From the IMG/VR virus record IMGVR_UViG_3300028837_004134, positions 1 through 64,000 of that record: a DNA stretch of 64,000 bases, one strand, 5' to 3'. Shown in pieces: positions 31,946 to 41,868 of this stretch. Position numbers and translations under genes: made by a program. The DNA comes from a virus. The notes under the pieces were generated by a model. It made no database searches and was not told where the DNA came from. It worked only from the letters and a program-made list of their open reading frames with translations. How positions within the stretch are numbered: position 1 is the stretch's first letter; every line of letters starts with the position of its first letter.

Positions 31946-34615
31946 TCATTTGAGCAGCACCATCTTCCGGCTTTCGACGAATTCACCGGCTTCAAGACGG
32001 TAGAAGTAAACACCGCTGGCGACGTCGCTGCCATCCCAGGTACATGAGTATTCTCCCGGGCTGAGGTATTTATCTGCCAGAGTTGTTATCCTCTGCCCCA
32101 TGACGTTGTAGATTTCGAGCTTTGCGTGGGATCCCCGAGGCAAGGAGAACCTGATCTCAGTAATCGGGTTGAACGGGTTCGGGCGGTTTTGCGACAAGAA
32201 GAACGATCCTGGTAACTCTCTCTCGCTTGGATTCTCTGCATCATTGTAATCCCCTGGTGCAGGCCGAGGCTGATCATCCATGCAACCTTGCACAATATTG
32301 AAGCCCTTCTCGTTCTCCTTCACGTCTAAATTCTCATAGAGCGGAACACTTGGCCAATTACGGACAAAGATTCTGTAGCTACCTGCAAGAACGTCCTCAA
32401 ACGAGTATACACCAGCAGCATTAGTCGTGACAGTATCTATGCTATCCGTCAGCGTGTTCACGAGGCACACATACAGACCGTTAATAGGGGTAGCATCGTC
32501 AAGGGTAGGGTCACAGTAATGTTTTGCCCAGCCCTTGATCTCAAACCCAGGCGTGCAGAAGTTCCTGTAGGGCGAACTCCAATCACCCCAGCCGCAATCA
32601 TTATGAGCACGAACACGCCAGTAGTACCTGGTGCCTTGAGCGAGACCGGAGGCGTTGTAGTAAGACGGTTGGGCATCTATCACCGGCAAACTGAAATCGG
32701 GGTTGGTGTCCACCTGGATCTGGTACTTGTCCGCACCACTGACATCACTCCAATCAAGATGGACCGGCTGAGACTGCTTCCTTGCCTCACTATCCGGACT
32801 CACATACAACGGTGCAGGCGGCGCCGATATGACCGTCACTGTCCTGTCCGGACTATCACCGCTGCAACCACAATCGTTACATGCCCGGACATCGTAGGTG
32901 TAATCACCTATGACATTCTTGGTATAGCACTTCTGACTCACGTTGCCCACGTTGTCCCAGGAACCACCATTCTCCCGAATCTCATAGAATGTGGCGCCAG
33001 ACACAGGTGACCAACTCACACAAAACTCGTTATCCACGCACACCGGGTTCGGCGACGCTGTGGGCTGAGGAGGTGGAGGGGGGGGACCATTCACCGTCAC
33101 ACATCGCTGAGGACTATTACCGCTGGTCCCACACTGGTTCTTTGCCTTTACTGTGTAGCAGTATTCGCCCGGGGACGGCTTCGACGTGCACCAGCTTGTT
33201 GTATTGCCGACATTCTGACAACTGCTTCCCACACAGACCTCATACGAAGTCGCACCCGACACCGAACCCCATGTCAGGCAGTATTGTGAATTCACGCATA
33301 CCGGATTGGGCGAAGCCGACGGTGTGCCCGGTGTACCGGGAACATCGACTGCGTAAAAGTTACGAGTTGAACACCAGTAGCCACAACCGCAATCATCATT
33401 GCATCCCGCCACCCGCCAATAATACGTCTTCCAGGGATCAAGGCCGCTTGCATAATAATGTGATGTGGATGTATAGACGTCTATCACCGGGCTGGAAAAA
33501 TCTGAATTGTCATCTACCTGCAAATGATATTCTGTCGCATCCCCGACGTCCGACCAGTCGATAGGTACCGACGGATTAACACAAACCGTTGTGTTATGTG
33601 GTACCAATGGCACCGGTGCGCCGGGAACATCGACTGCGTAAAAGTTACGAGTTGAACACCAGTAGCCACAACCGCAATCATCATTGCATCCCGCCACCCG
33701 CCAATAATACGTCTTCCAGGGATCAAGGCCGCTTGCATAATAATGTGATGCGGATGTATAGACATCTATCACCGGGCTGGAAAAATCTGAATTGTCATCT
33801 ACCTGCAAATGATATTCTGTCGCATCCCCGACATCCGTCCAGTCGATAGGTACCGACGGATTAACACAAGCCGTTGTGTTATGTGGTACCAATGGCACCG
33901 GTGCGCCGGGGGTTTCGCAGTTTATATCCAAAAAGTATTCACCGCTTGCCGTATTATTGCACCATACTACCAAACCATACCAGTCAGTCGACTGCACTGT
34001 ATAAGTAAAGGTCTCATCCCCCGATATGCCATTAACATCTGACTTCCTGATTTGTGCAGAGCGGGTGGCGTAGTATGCGCTGTTCTCTGATTTAAATAAT
34101 GCCACCCCTAAATCAATTGTTCCATTTGTTATATCCAATGTAAAGGTAAATGTCTCCCCTGCTTCTAAATAAACATCCCAGATTTTGACCACATGATATG
34201 AGTCCCAATTATAGGCTCCAAATCTTCCGGGTGGGTCTAGATATTCGCTTCCGTTTTCGTATTCAACGTAACACCCGACTGATCCACTGTATTTCTTAAT
34301 CTTTATCCCCTCCCATCCGGTTGGTGAATGATTGTAATCAGTCACAACATAATCCACTGCATCGCCTGACCATTCAGACGATGCCACCAAGTTGCTAAAT
34401 GAAGTTTCAGTATATAATTGAATATCCCAATCATCGCCACTCATTGGCCTAACCCCTACAACAGCCCAGAAATAATCACCTTGATTGTATTTGAAATACC
34501 ACGGCGTAGTGTATCCCAAGATGTTAATAACCTCTCCATCGGAAAGTACCTGCGCTGGAAATACAGGGGAAGCCATTATCACATAAAACAGGGAAATCAA
34601 TATCAACGTTCTCAT
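31946..34615 (-). CDS. Secreted multi-fibronectin protein with C-terminal sorting domain
   Basis: An 889-residue exported protein. A signal peptide (MRTLILISLFYVIMASPVFPAQ) is followed by a pre-peptidase-like beta domain, at least five fibronectin-type III repeats, a carboxypeptidase-regulatory-like repeat (GLYVCLVNTLTDS...GVYSFEDVLAGSY) and a C-terminal FlgD-like/T9SS type A sorting domain (RPNPFNPITEIRFSLP ... SGVYFYRLEAGEF). The ATG at 34615 has GGAGGG before it; the longer frame to 34669 would place 18 residues before the signal peptide. Two consecutive repeats are near-identical in DNA with a 285-bp period. A surface or secreted role is likely; the ligand is unknown. Confidence 0.85.
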   Translation of the reverse strand: MRTLILISLFYVIMASPVFPAQVLSDGEVINILGYTTPWYFKYNQGDYFWAVVGVRPMSGDDWDIQLYTETSFSNLVASSEWSGDAVDYVVTDYNHSPTGWEGIKIKKYSGSVGCYVEYENGSEYLDPPGRFGAYNWDSYHVVKIWDVYLEAGETFTFTLDITNGTIDLGVALFKSENSAYYATRSAQIRKSDVNGISGDETFTYTVQSTDWYGLVVWCNNTASGEYFLDINCETPGAPVPLVPHNTTACVNPSVPIDWTDVGDATEYHLQVDDNSDFSSPVIDVYTSASHYYASGLDPWKTYYWRVAGCNDDCGCGYWCSTRNFYAVDVPGAPVPLVPHNTTVCVNPSVPIDWSDVGDATEYHLQVDDNSDFSSPVIDVYTSTSHYYASGLDPWKTYYWRVAGCNDDCGCGYWCSTRNFYAVDVPGTPGTPSASPNPVCVNSQYCLTWGSVSGATSYEVCVGSSCQNVGNTTSWCTSKPSPGEYCYTVKAKNQCGTSGNSPQRCVTVNGPPPPPPQPTASPNPVCVDNEFCVSWSPVSGATFYEIRENGGSWDNVGNVSQKCYTKNVIGDYTYDVRACNDCGCSGDSPDRTVTVISAPPAPLYVSPDSEARKQSQPVHLDWSDVSGADKYQIQVDTNPDFSLPVIDAQPSYYNASGLAQGTRYYWRVRAHNDCGWGDWSSPYRNFCTPGFEIKGWAKHYCDPTLDDATPINGLYVCLVNTLTDSIDTVTTNAAGVYSFEDVLAGSYRIFVRNWPSVPLYENLDVKENEKGFNIVQGCMDDQPRPAPGDYNDAENPSERELPGSFFLSQNRPNPFNPITEIRFSLPRGSHAKLEIYNVMGQRITTLADKYLSPGEYSCTWDGSDVASGVYFYRLEAGEFVESRKMVLLK

Positions 34616-34748
34616 TGTACCCTCCAAGACTTGTGTTTCACTTCTTACTCGGATTCCTTCGTTGTCCATTCAACCCTCTATAGCTGCATCGTGGTGCAGT
34701 TGCAGAGAATCAGACAGGAGAAATCGGCAGTTTTGTTGAGAAATGCGG

Positions 34749-36911
34749 CTATTCTCGGCCTTCGACCATGCGAAGCTGGCCTTCGGTGACCCAACCGGAG
34801 TCGGTCCAGTAGGTTACGGCGTCGCGGAGAGAGCCGTAATACGCCCGTGCGTCCTCAATCGGTGGCAGTTTGCCTTCTGCGACCAGGTGCCGGCGGTGGG
34901 TTATCAGGAAATCGTTCATGGCAACTTTGATGACTCGCAGGCGGTGATCAATGGTATAGATCAGCGAAGGCGTGTACTCGAATTTGACGGATTCGGAGAT
35001 ATGGACCTGAATTTGGCCGTCGTCAGCCAATCGTATGCCGTTGGGGCCGGGGGAGTTGTACCCCATAGGTAGCTCGCCGGGAAGGCAACCAATGTCTGAT
35101 TTGGGAAAGAGAATGTAGCCCACTTGATTTCCTGGAATCCACCAGGGGTATTCGTTTTCTATACCAGGTTCGATGGGCGAGAAACCCTGAATGGAATCAG
35201 GTCTCAGTACTAGCAAGGCAACGCATTTCTTCCTGTTATAGAATCCTGTAAATAGAATCTCCTGCTGGCCGTCGCGGTCTATGTCTATCATCTTCTGGAC
35301 GACCCCGTGCCCCCAGTGAATATACCATCCCAGCGAGTCGCCGTTCGGATTCCACAGTCGAAGATGTGCGCGAGCCGGTAGCTCCTGGTAAACCGTGGAG
35401 ATGATTATTGGTCCGTTCCTCGTCTCCGCAATCCCTAGATAGCCCGCATCATATTGCACTCCTGTGGTGTCTTTCGGATATCTTCCCAGAATGGCTGCGT
35501 TTCGCATCCACCGAAGCTGCCCGTCATGCGAATAGAACCGGAGGAGCGCCCTGTCGTTACATACTTCATCGATTCTCGGCAGGAAGACGACCTCGTTCTT
35601 GCCATCGCTGTCGAAATCATACAACCGGCCAAAACATGTGGCCCAGAGATTATCGCTGGTGATCTTGGAAATAGGACACGACAGCACGTCAGCCCATAAC
35701 AAAGTACTGTCCCGGTTGTAGACTTCAAGTCCGTTAGTTGCTGGGTTGGCGATGGCATAGACAGGATTATCGTCAAACCAGGGCATGTAACTGGCCGGAG
35801 CCACCAGGTAGTACAACACAGCCAGCATGACCAGCAGTGCCGGAACCTCTACCCAAACCGACCGCTTTGCTTTCCATGCCCTGCGTGCGACATAAGCGGC
35901 TGCTGAAGACCGCTCAGCCAATATCAAACGGGGATCGTTGACCACGGCCCCGATGGTCTCCACTCCGGCCAGATCGAGCCTTCGGCCAGGATCCTTCTTT
36001 TCCAGCTCCAATACCTGTGTCTGTGCGTCGGCCAGGTGCTTGCGGGGAATCACCAGGAGACTCAGATACGAATGGAAGGCCCGATAGATCTTGAGTTTGA
36101 GAGCATCGCTATCTACCGGACTGAGTCTGCCATCGGCTGACAGGGCTCCGCTGAACGCCACCGAAGGCGAAACCGAAAGTTTGTCGCGGAATACCTCTGT
36201 TCTAGTCATGGCAGCGATGGCACCAACCGCAAAAGCCACGCCCAGGGAATCACCTGTAAATCTAGCACCGGAAGAGTCAACGGCATAATCAAATCGGTAG
36301 CGCTTCTTGTGTGGCAACCCGTATCGAGTTTCGAGGAATGCCCGTGCGGCCTTGATGGAATCGCGAGCCTGGGCAAGGAATCGATCATCGGGTTCACTCA
36401 CCGGATTGCGAACAACGACGTCATCGTCTTCTGCTTGTGAGGATATCCTGGAGGCGGTGACGATCAGATTCAATATGCGGCCTCTTGGGAGCAGATCCAA
36501 ATCCGGATAATGTTCCACGAAAAGGCAGGTGATGCGCACAGAACTTCCCGGCGACGAATGTAAAAGCGGAGATTTTTCCGCACCCATATCGATCTTGCCA
36601 GCCAGGCACGAAAAGGCATCGATATCATCCGGAGACACGACGACAGTTGGCTGTGTCTTCAGAAGATCAACCAGTCTCTCAACAGATTCAGTTTCCTCAG
36701 GTAGGAATTCCTGGGGATCACTCTTGCCGGCTGCGATGGCGAGAGTCGGGATAAACTCACGGAAGTAGGACTCAATCCCTGCACCTTGATGGGACGCAAC
36801 GGGATCAAAGAACCGCAGCCCGCACAGTAACCTCAGTTCAGGCATCTGTGCCAGCTTCAGGTCGTGGCGAAGTCGTGATGCCGCCCTTTCGATTTCTAAT
36901 ATGGAATTCAA
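34749..36911 (-). CDS. Lon-like (S16) domain, membrane-spanning, FG-GAP repeat protein
   Basis: A 720-residue protein. A region at about 205-300 resembles the Lon proteolytic domain: TGDSLGVAFAVGAI with a candidate catalytic Ser near 219, FSGALSADGRLSPVD, and LKLKIYRAF with a candidate Lys near 275, then LLVIPRKH. One membrane segment follows (VPALLVMLAVLYYLV, about 358-372). The outer part has FG-GAP/VCBS-like calcium repeats (DFDSDGKNEVVFL, DIDRDGQQEILF) of a beta-propeller. The expected topology is protease inside, propeller outside. It lies 18 nt after the zf-HC2 gene and is likely in one operon with it, which suggests regulated signalling. The protease call is tentative. Confidence 0.65.
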   Translation of the reverse strand: MNSILEIERAASRLRHDLKLAQMPELRLLCGLRFFDPVASHQGAGIESYFREFIPTLAIAAGKSDPQEFLPEETESVERLVDLLKTQPTVVVSPDDIDAFSCLAGKIDMGAEKSPLLHSSPGSSVRITCLFVEHYPDLDLLPRGRILNLIVTASRISSQAEDDDVVVRNPVSEPDDRFLAQARDSIKAARAFLETRYGLPHKKRYRFDYAVDSSGARFTGDSLGVAFAVGAIAAMTRTEVFRDKLSVSPSVAFSGALSADGRLSPVDSDALKLKIYRAFHSYLSLLVIPRKHLADAQTQVLELEKKDPGRRLDLAGVETIGAVVNDPRLILAERSSAAAYVARRAWKAKRSVWVEVPALLVMLAVLYYLVAPASYMPWFDDNPVYAIANPATNGLEVYNRDSTLLWADVLSCPISKITSDNLWATCFGRLYDFDSDGKNEVVFLPRIDEVCNDRALLRFYSHDGQLRWMRNAAILGRYPKDTTGVQYDAGYLGIAETRNGPIIISTVYQELPARAHLRLWNPNGDSLGWYIHWGHGVVQKMIDIDRDGQQEILFTGFYNRKKCVALLVLRPDSIQGFSPIEPGIENEYPWWIPGNQVGYILFPKSDIGCLPGELPMGYNSPGPNGIRLADDGQIQVHISESVKFEYTPSLIYTIDHRLRVIKVAMNDFLITHRRHLVAEGKLPPIEDARAYYGSLRDAVTYWTDSGWVTEGQLRMVEGRE

Positions 36912-36929
36912 CTCCCCATGCCCCCCATC

Positions 36930-37742
36930 TTATTGATAGAAATACATTTCCAGCTTCTCGACGGCATCAATATCGCCAAAAGATGCCTGGTCGGAGACCA
37001 CTGGCTGTATCTGAACTAATTGCTCTGTTCCAGCCACACGAACTGCTACCTTCAGAGTCGCCTTCATGTGCACTTTCGACAACTCAAGAATCTGGATGTC
37101 AAGACGGTAGTTATGACCTTCACCGGTCAACGCTACTTTGACGCGGTCACCACTGGTCGACTTGAGTTCGGCAGTGTCCCCCGTCTCGTCGGCTCCGAAT
37201 GGGCTCAAGATAAAAGTGGCCTTTGGCGGTCTCACTTCGGCGGCAGACAGCTCCTTCTCAGGCCAATCAACGACACCCAGATTCACGCGGCCTTGAGTGT
37301 CAGTTACGAATTCCTGATTCCCCAAGGGCAATTTCACCAGGACGTTCTCATACAGAGTAGGATCATCAGCCACGACATACAGCCATGTTTCCTTGGTATG
37401 AGCGTCTCGAACGGCTCGAAGCAGGACCTGTTGATCTTCCGAGGCAAGCGTGATTGCATCTTTCTCGGTGTCTCGTTGCGCACCCTGTGCGGCCAGTTTC
37501 AGCGGTGTCGGTCCGCCCGGGGTAGCGTCCAGTGGCAAGGGCATCAGGCGTATAATATCTGGCGTCGCCGAAGCATCCCAAACGGCCTGAAGGCGCTCCA
37601 GCTCCTTGTTCAGCTGAGTCAACGTGAACCGGCACTGGGGACAGTCCTCCAGATGGCGCTCCAGACTTACCTGGTTTGGGGCGTCTTCCTCCAGCAGATA
37701 CCTCTCCCACTGCTCGCTGGTTGGGCATTCCCATTTCTGCAT
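36930..37742 (-). CDS. Anti-sigma-like zf-HC2 protein
   Basis: A 270-residue protein with an N-terminal zinc-binding anti-sigma motif ERHLEDCPQCR (His-x3-Cys-x2-Cys at about 29-36) and then two beta-rich segments (VLLRAVRDAHTKETWLYVVAD and LVKLPLGNQEFVTDTQGRVNLG). No membrane segment is evident; the membrane anchor could be supplied by the next gene. Such proteins usually hold a sigma factor inactive. The gene before it (37841-38869) may be that partner. Confidence 0.7.
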   Translation of the reverse strand: MQKWECPTSEQWERYLLEEDAPNQVSLERHLEDCPQCRFTLTQLNKELERLQAVWDASATPDIIRLMPLPLDATPGGPTPLKLAAQGAQRDTEKDAITLASEDQQVLLRAVRDAHTKETWLYVVADDPTLYENVLVKLPLGNQEFVTDTQGRVNLGVVDWPEKELSAAEVRPPKATFILSPFGADETGDTAELKSTSGDRVKVALTGEGHNYRLDIQILELSKVHMKATLKVAVRVAGTEQLVQIQPVVSDQASFGDIDAVEKLEMYFYQ

Positions 37743-37840
37743 ACTACTATCTTTCCCGCTTCCTCAACAAAACACGGAATTACTTCCTCCAACCTGTCAC
37801 AATGTAATAGGTGCAGGGCACCACGCCTGCAGATTTCTAT

Positions 37841-38869
37841 TCATAAGTATTGTTTCCTCATGGCTTCAATGAAGCCCTTTTGGACTGACTCAGCCAGGTA
37901 TTCGAATCTGGTTCGCAGGGTCTGCCTGTAGTCTTCAAGGGTCAGGCTTGGTTTGTGCACGTGAAGATACTCATAGTAACTCTGTGCCGGGCCACCATCA
38001 GCACAATCGGCTACCAGATCGGAAAGAGCTAGCCTAAACACTTCGACGACATCTGGATGTAGCTTTCCTGTATCCTGATATCGAGCGAGCTTGATCTCCA
38101 CATTCTGAAAAGCCTGATCGGTCGCACGGTCAATGGCCACCGACAGAAGAGGGTCATCGCGATTGCGGGGAACCTCATTCGCCAATTGTTGGGCCTTGAT
38201 CTCAGAAGTGGTTTCACGCAGGGCAGAGAACAGTATCTCGACCTGAACAGGTTTTTGGAGGCCAGCAGTACGAGCGACCTGCAAGAGAATTGCATGGACC
38301 AAATCCGTGAGATTCCCGTAATGCGCACCTTGCTCGTTGATGATCCTGACCAACTCGTCATGGCTTAGAGGAGTCTCATTCGCTCTGAAGTCGGCTATAT
38401 TTGTCAGGGTGACCCATTCGGGTTTATCAACGGGAAAAACCACCACGCGCTCATCCTGGCGAATTACTCGATGAAGATTCCTCCAGAGGCGAGCGCTCAG
38501 AGCATCGTTCTCCCCCCACCGGTGGAACAACTCCTGTGATGCGGCTCTGACCACCACGGACTTGAATTTCAGGAACAGGGGGGTATCATCGTACTGAAGC
38601 ATGTTCGCCAGTGCCTTTACCAAAGGCGAATCTGGCGCGTCCTTACTGAACAAACCTGAAAGGACGGATGTCGCCATTTGCTCAACCGATGTCTCCTGAG
38701 CTTGAGACGCTGCATGTAGCCGCCCCCAGAGCTTTTCCCGGACAATAGACGCTGCCAGTCTAACTAATCGGCCAACCGGCATGGCGTTGGAGGTCCCTCC
38801 GCAGTACTGACGGAGACATCCAGCGACCTCAGCAATGAGATTATTGTCGGAGGCCGCTTGGTATCTCAT
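37841..38869 (-). CDS. Unrecognised protein, possibly sigma-like
   Basis: A 342-residue helical protein. The centre (LFLKFKSVVVRAASQELFHRWGEND followed by ARLWRNLHRVI) and the C-terminus (LEDYRQTLRTRFEYLAESVQKGFIEAM) loosely resemble sigma regions 2 and 4, and the next gene encodes a zf-HC2 anti-sigma-like protein. The resemblance is weak. Its start overlaps the hsdR stop by 4 nt, so it may be transcribed with the restriction operon, or link that operon to the zf-HC2/Lon-like pair. Confidence 0.5.
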   Translation of the reverse strand: MRYQAASDNNLIAEVAGCLRQYCGGTSNAMPVGRLVRLAASIVREKLWGRLHAASQAQETSVEQMATSVLSGLFSKDAPDSPLVKALANMLQYDDTPLFLKFKSVVVRAASQELFHRWGENDALSARLWRNLHRVIRQDERVVVFPVDKPEWVTLTNIADFRANETPLSHDELVRIINEQGAHYGNLTDLVHAILLQVARTAGLQKPVQVEILFSALRETTSEIKAQQLANEVPRNRDDPLLSVAIDRATDQAFQNVEIKLARYQDTGKLHPDVVEVFRLALSDLVADCADGGPAQSYYEYLHVHKPSLTLEDYRQTLRTRFEYLAESVQKGFIEAMRKQYL

Positions 38870-41868
38870 TCTTGTTGACTCTCCTCATCCCGAATCTGTT
38901 CGTAGACCTGTTTGAGCAGGTGCTGGCCGACGATGTCCTGAAATTTCTTTTCGTTCATGAACTTTGCGGTTATCTCCTCGTTCTGTTCCATCCGGTCGAT
39001 AAAGAGGCCCTCCAGCGCCTTCAGGAACACGTAACCGAAGTTCTCCATCGTGTTGGCGAGCGCCGCTTGGCGCAGGTCGGTGTCGGCCACAGCATCTCCC
39101 AGGATGGAATCAAGGAAGAGCTGGTCAGCAGGTTTGAACTCGGTGCCGAATCTCTCATTGAGGATATCAATCAGTTTGGACAGTTCGATCTCATCTCCCC
39201 GGGCGATGCCTGTACCTACGGAAGTTGGCCCGGATACTGGTTCCTGCTTGCCGGTTTCCAACTTGATTAATCCCTCGCCAATCTTCTGGAGGCGGTAGTA
39301 CTTAAGCGCCACCTCGTCGTCGAAATTGTAGACCGGCCCTCGGTCACCTCTCGGTAATTTAGTGAGCAAGAATCGAATGTAGGAGTATAGTTTTTCCAAG
39401 TCCGAGTCCTGGAAGGGGATTACCTGCGCCATAAACGAGTACAGATTCCGGAAGGCGACAAGCGTCTTGCGGAATTCCTCCCGGACCTCCTCTTCAAGCT
39501 CGTTGTATCGACCCACAGCCGGATCGATGCAGGCATTCATCCGGGCGTGATCTGCGGTTGTTTGGCTGCGTTTCGGCTTATAGAAGACCTTGCAGAATTC
39601 CTCGACCTCGGCCTTGTAGTAGACCTGGTGTGCGTCTAACTTAGCCTGGAGTTCGTAGAGTTGTCTTGCGTCGGCCCGCTCGCCGATGAGTGTCTGCTCG
39701 TAGTAGGGCTGGAACGCCGCCAGGATTTCATCCGGTTCGTTGACGAAATCTAGGACGAACGTGTTTTCTTTGCCGGGATGGGTGCGGTTCAGGCGCGAGA
39801 GTGTCTGCACGGCCTGAATGCCTGCCAGCCGCTTGTCTACATACATAGTATGAAGAAGCGGCTGGTCAAAGCCTGTCTGATACTTCTCGGCCACGAGAAG
39901 CACCTGATATTCGTCCGTGCCGAACCGCTCCGGCAGCTCCTTCTCTCGAATGCCCTTGTTCATTCCGACTTCGGTGTATTCGACATTCGGCGCGTCCGGG
40001 TCAATAACCCTACCGGAGAAAGCAACCAGCGTCTTAATTCCTGTGTAACCTTTTTCGGCGATGTACTTGTCAAATGCCTGCTTATACCGGACAGCATGGA
40101 GGCGACTGGAGGTGACCACCATCGCCTTGGCTTTTCCGCCAATCTTGTGCATGGTGAAGTGGCGGAAATGTTCGACCATTACCTCGGTCTTTTGCGCGAT
40201 GTTGTGAGGGTGCAAGCTCATGAACCGTGCAAGCGCCCGGGCAGCCTTACGCTTGTCCACCCTGGGATCATTCTCAATAGATTTGATCAGCCGGTAGTAG
40301 GTTTTGTACGTAGTGTAGTTATTGAGCACGTCGAGGATGAAGCCTTCTTCGATGGCTTGCCGCATGCTATAAAGGTGAAAGGGAAGAGGCTTGCCGTCCG
40401 CGCCAGGAGTGCCGAACACCTCCAACGTCTTGTACTTGGGTGTCGCGGTGAAGGCGAAGAAGCTGATATTGGACTGGTGGCCGCGCTTGGCCATGGTCTT
40501 GAGGATTTCCTCTTCGTAGTCGGGCAGCCCTTCCTCCTCGGCCTTCGCCCTGGCCTCTTCTTTGATTGCCGCTCCTGCGAGCACACCCTTGAGTTCGGTC
40601 GCCGTCTCGCCGCCCTGGGAGCTGTGCGCCTCATCAACCAGCACCGCATATCGGCGCGTGGGTAAATCGCCCATTTTCTCGGTGACGAAGGGAAACTTCT
40701 GTAACGTCGTGATCACGATCGGCACCCCGGACCCAAGGGCCTCGGCCAATTGGGTCGAGTTTATGTCAATCTTCTGAACAACACCCTGTTTGTGTTCAAA
40801 CTGATAGATTGTGTTTTGAAGCTGTTGGTCAAGTACGACCCTATCGGTCACCACGATGATCGAGTCGTAGATCTTCTCATCCTGGTCATCATAGAGACTC
40901 GCCAACCTGTGAGCCAACCACGCGATTGAGTTCGACTTCCCGCTGCCAGCTGAGTGCTGGACAAGGTAATTGGTTCCGGTGCCGCGTTCGCGCGCATCAG
41001 CCACGAGTTCCCTTACGCAATCAAGCTGGTGATAGCGCGGAAAGATCATCGTCTCACGCTTAACATTCTTGCTTCCGAGTCTCTTCTCGTCGGTCTGGAG
41101 ATGAATGAACCGCGCAAGAATATCGAGGAAACTGTGCCGTTCTAACACATCTTCCCACAGATAAGCTGTCTTGCAACCATGCGGATTCTCGGGATTGCCG
41201 GCTCCGCCACCGTAGCCCCTGTTGAAGGGCAGGAATCTCGTGTTCCGGCCAGAAAGACGCGTGGTCATGTAGACCTCGTCAGTGTCCACGGCGAAATGAA
41301 CGAGGGAACGTTTCTTGAACTGGAAGATCAGATCAGACGGATCACGGTCGTTCTTGTACTGCGTCACCGCATGCCGCCAGGTCTGGGCGGTCATGGGATT
41401 CTTGAGTTCCAGCGTGGCGACAGGAATGCCGTTCAGGGCGAGGGTCACATCGAGAGTGTTGCCATGCTTGGCCGAGTAGCGCAGCTGGCGTGTGATCGTG
41501 AGCCGGTTGGCCACATAGAGTTTCTGGGTGTCTGGGTTCATCCCGCTTGCAGGTGCGAAGTAGGCCACGCGGAACAGCTTGCCAAAGCACTTGAATCCGT
41601 GTCGCAGGACGGAGAGACAGCCTTCGTGCTCGGAGTTGAGTGCCCGGCATAGGTCGTCAAGCAGAGTCTCTTCAGCATTCTCCTTTTGAAGGTCGGCGAG
41701 GTACTCCCACTCCTTGGGTTGAGTCTCCCGGATAAAAGCCAGCACCTCCTGCGGGAACAGGCAACGCTCCGGGTCGAAAGTGTCGTGATCGCATCTCACG
41801 TAACCACCTGTTGTCGTCAGGTGGTGTTCAATGGCAGTCTCGAATGCCCTCTCGTTTGTCTGCGTCAT
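38866..41868 (-). CDS. hsdR: Type I restriction enzyme R subunit
   Basis: The 1000-residue ATP-dependent translocase and nuclease of a type I system. The N-terminal endonuclease has the PD-(D/E)XK strand VATLELKNP (near 152). The SF2 motor has Walker A in QHSAGSGKSNS (near 306), the DEAH box in VLVDEAHSSQGG (near 409) and FTATP. The C-terminal helical part would contact the M/S complex. It overlaps the PIN gene by 4 nt. It lies downstream of hsdM and hsdS in one transcript, separated from them by toxin-antitoxin genes. Confidence 0.94.
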   Translation of the reverse strand: MTQTNERAFETAIEHHLTTTGGYVRCDHDTFDPERCLFPQEVLAFIRETQPKEWEYLADLQKENAEETLLDDLCRALNSEHEGCLSVLRHGFKCFGKLFRVAYFAPASGMNPDTQKLYVANRLTITRQLRYSAKHGNTLDVTLALNGIPVATLELKNPMTAQTWRHAVTQYKNDRDPSDLIFQFKKRSLVHFAVDTDEVYMTTRLSGRNTRFLPFNRGYGGGAGNPENPHGCKTAYLWEDVLERHSFLDILARFIHLQTDEKRLGSKNVKRETMIFPRYHQLDCVRELVADARERGTGTNYLVQHSAGSGKSNSIAWLAHRLASLYDDQDEKIYDSIIVVTDRVVLDQQLQNTIYQFEHKQGVVQKIDINSTQLAEALGSGVPIVITTLQKFPFVTEKMGDLPTRRYAVLVDEAHSSQGGETATELKGVLAGAAIKEEARAKAEEEGLPDYEEEILKTMAKRGHQSNISFFAFTATPKYKTLEVFGTPGADGKPLPFHLYSMRQAIEEGFILDVLNNYTTYKTYYRLIKSIENDPRVDKRKAARALARFMSLHPHNIAQKTEVMVEHFRHFTMHKIGGKAKAMVVTSSRLHAVRYKQAFDKYIAEKGYTGIKTLVAFSGRVIDPDAPNVEYTEVGMNKGIREKELPERFGTDEYQVLLVAEKYQTGFDQPLLHTMYVDKRLAGIQAVQTLSRLNRTHPGKENTFVLDFVNEPDEILAAFQPYYEQTLIGERADARQLYELQAKLDAHQVYYKAEVEEFCKVFYKPKRSQTTADHARMNACIDPAVGRYNELEEEVREEFRKTLVAFRNLYSFMAQVIPFQDSDLEKLYSYIRFLLTKLPRGDRGPVYNFDDEVALKYYRLQKIGEGLIKLETGKQEPVSGPTSVGTGIARGDEIELSKLIDILNERFGTEFKPADQLFLDSILGDAVADTDLRQAALANTMENFGYVFLKALEGLFIDRMEQNEEITAKFMNEKKFQDIVGQHLLKQVYEQIRDEESQQE

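Noticed and set aside
39778-40665. 295-aa plus-strand open frame
   Set aside because: Antisense to hsdR, which has intact motor motifs.
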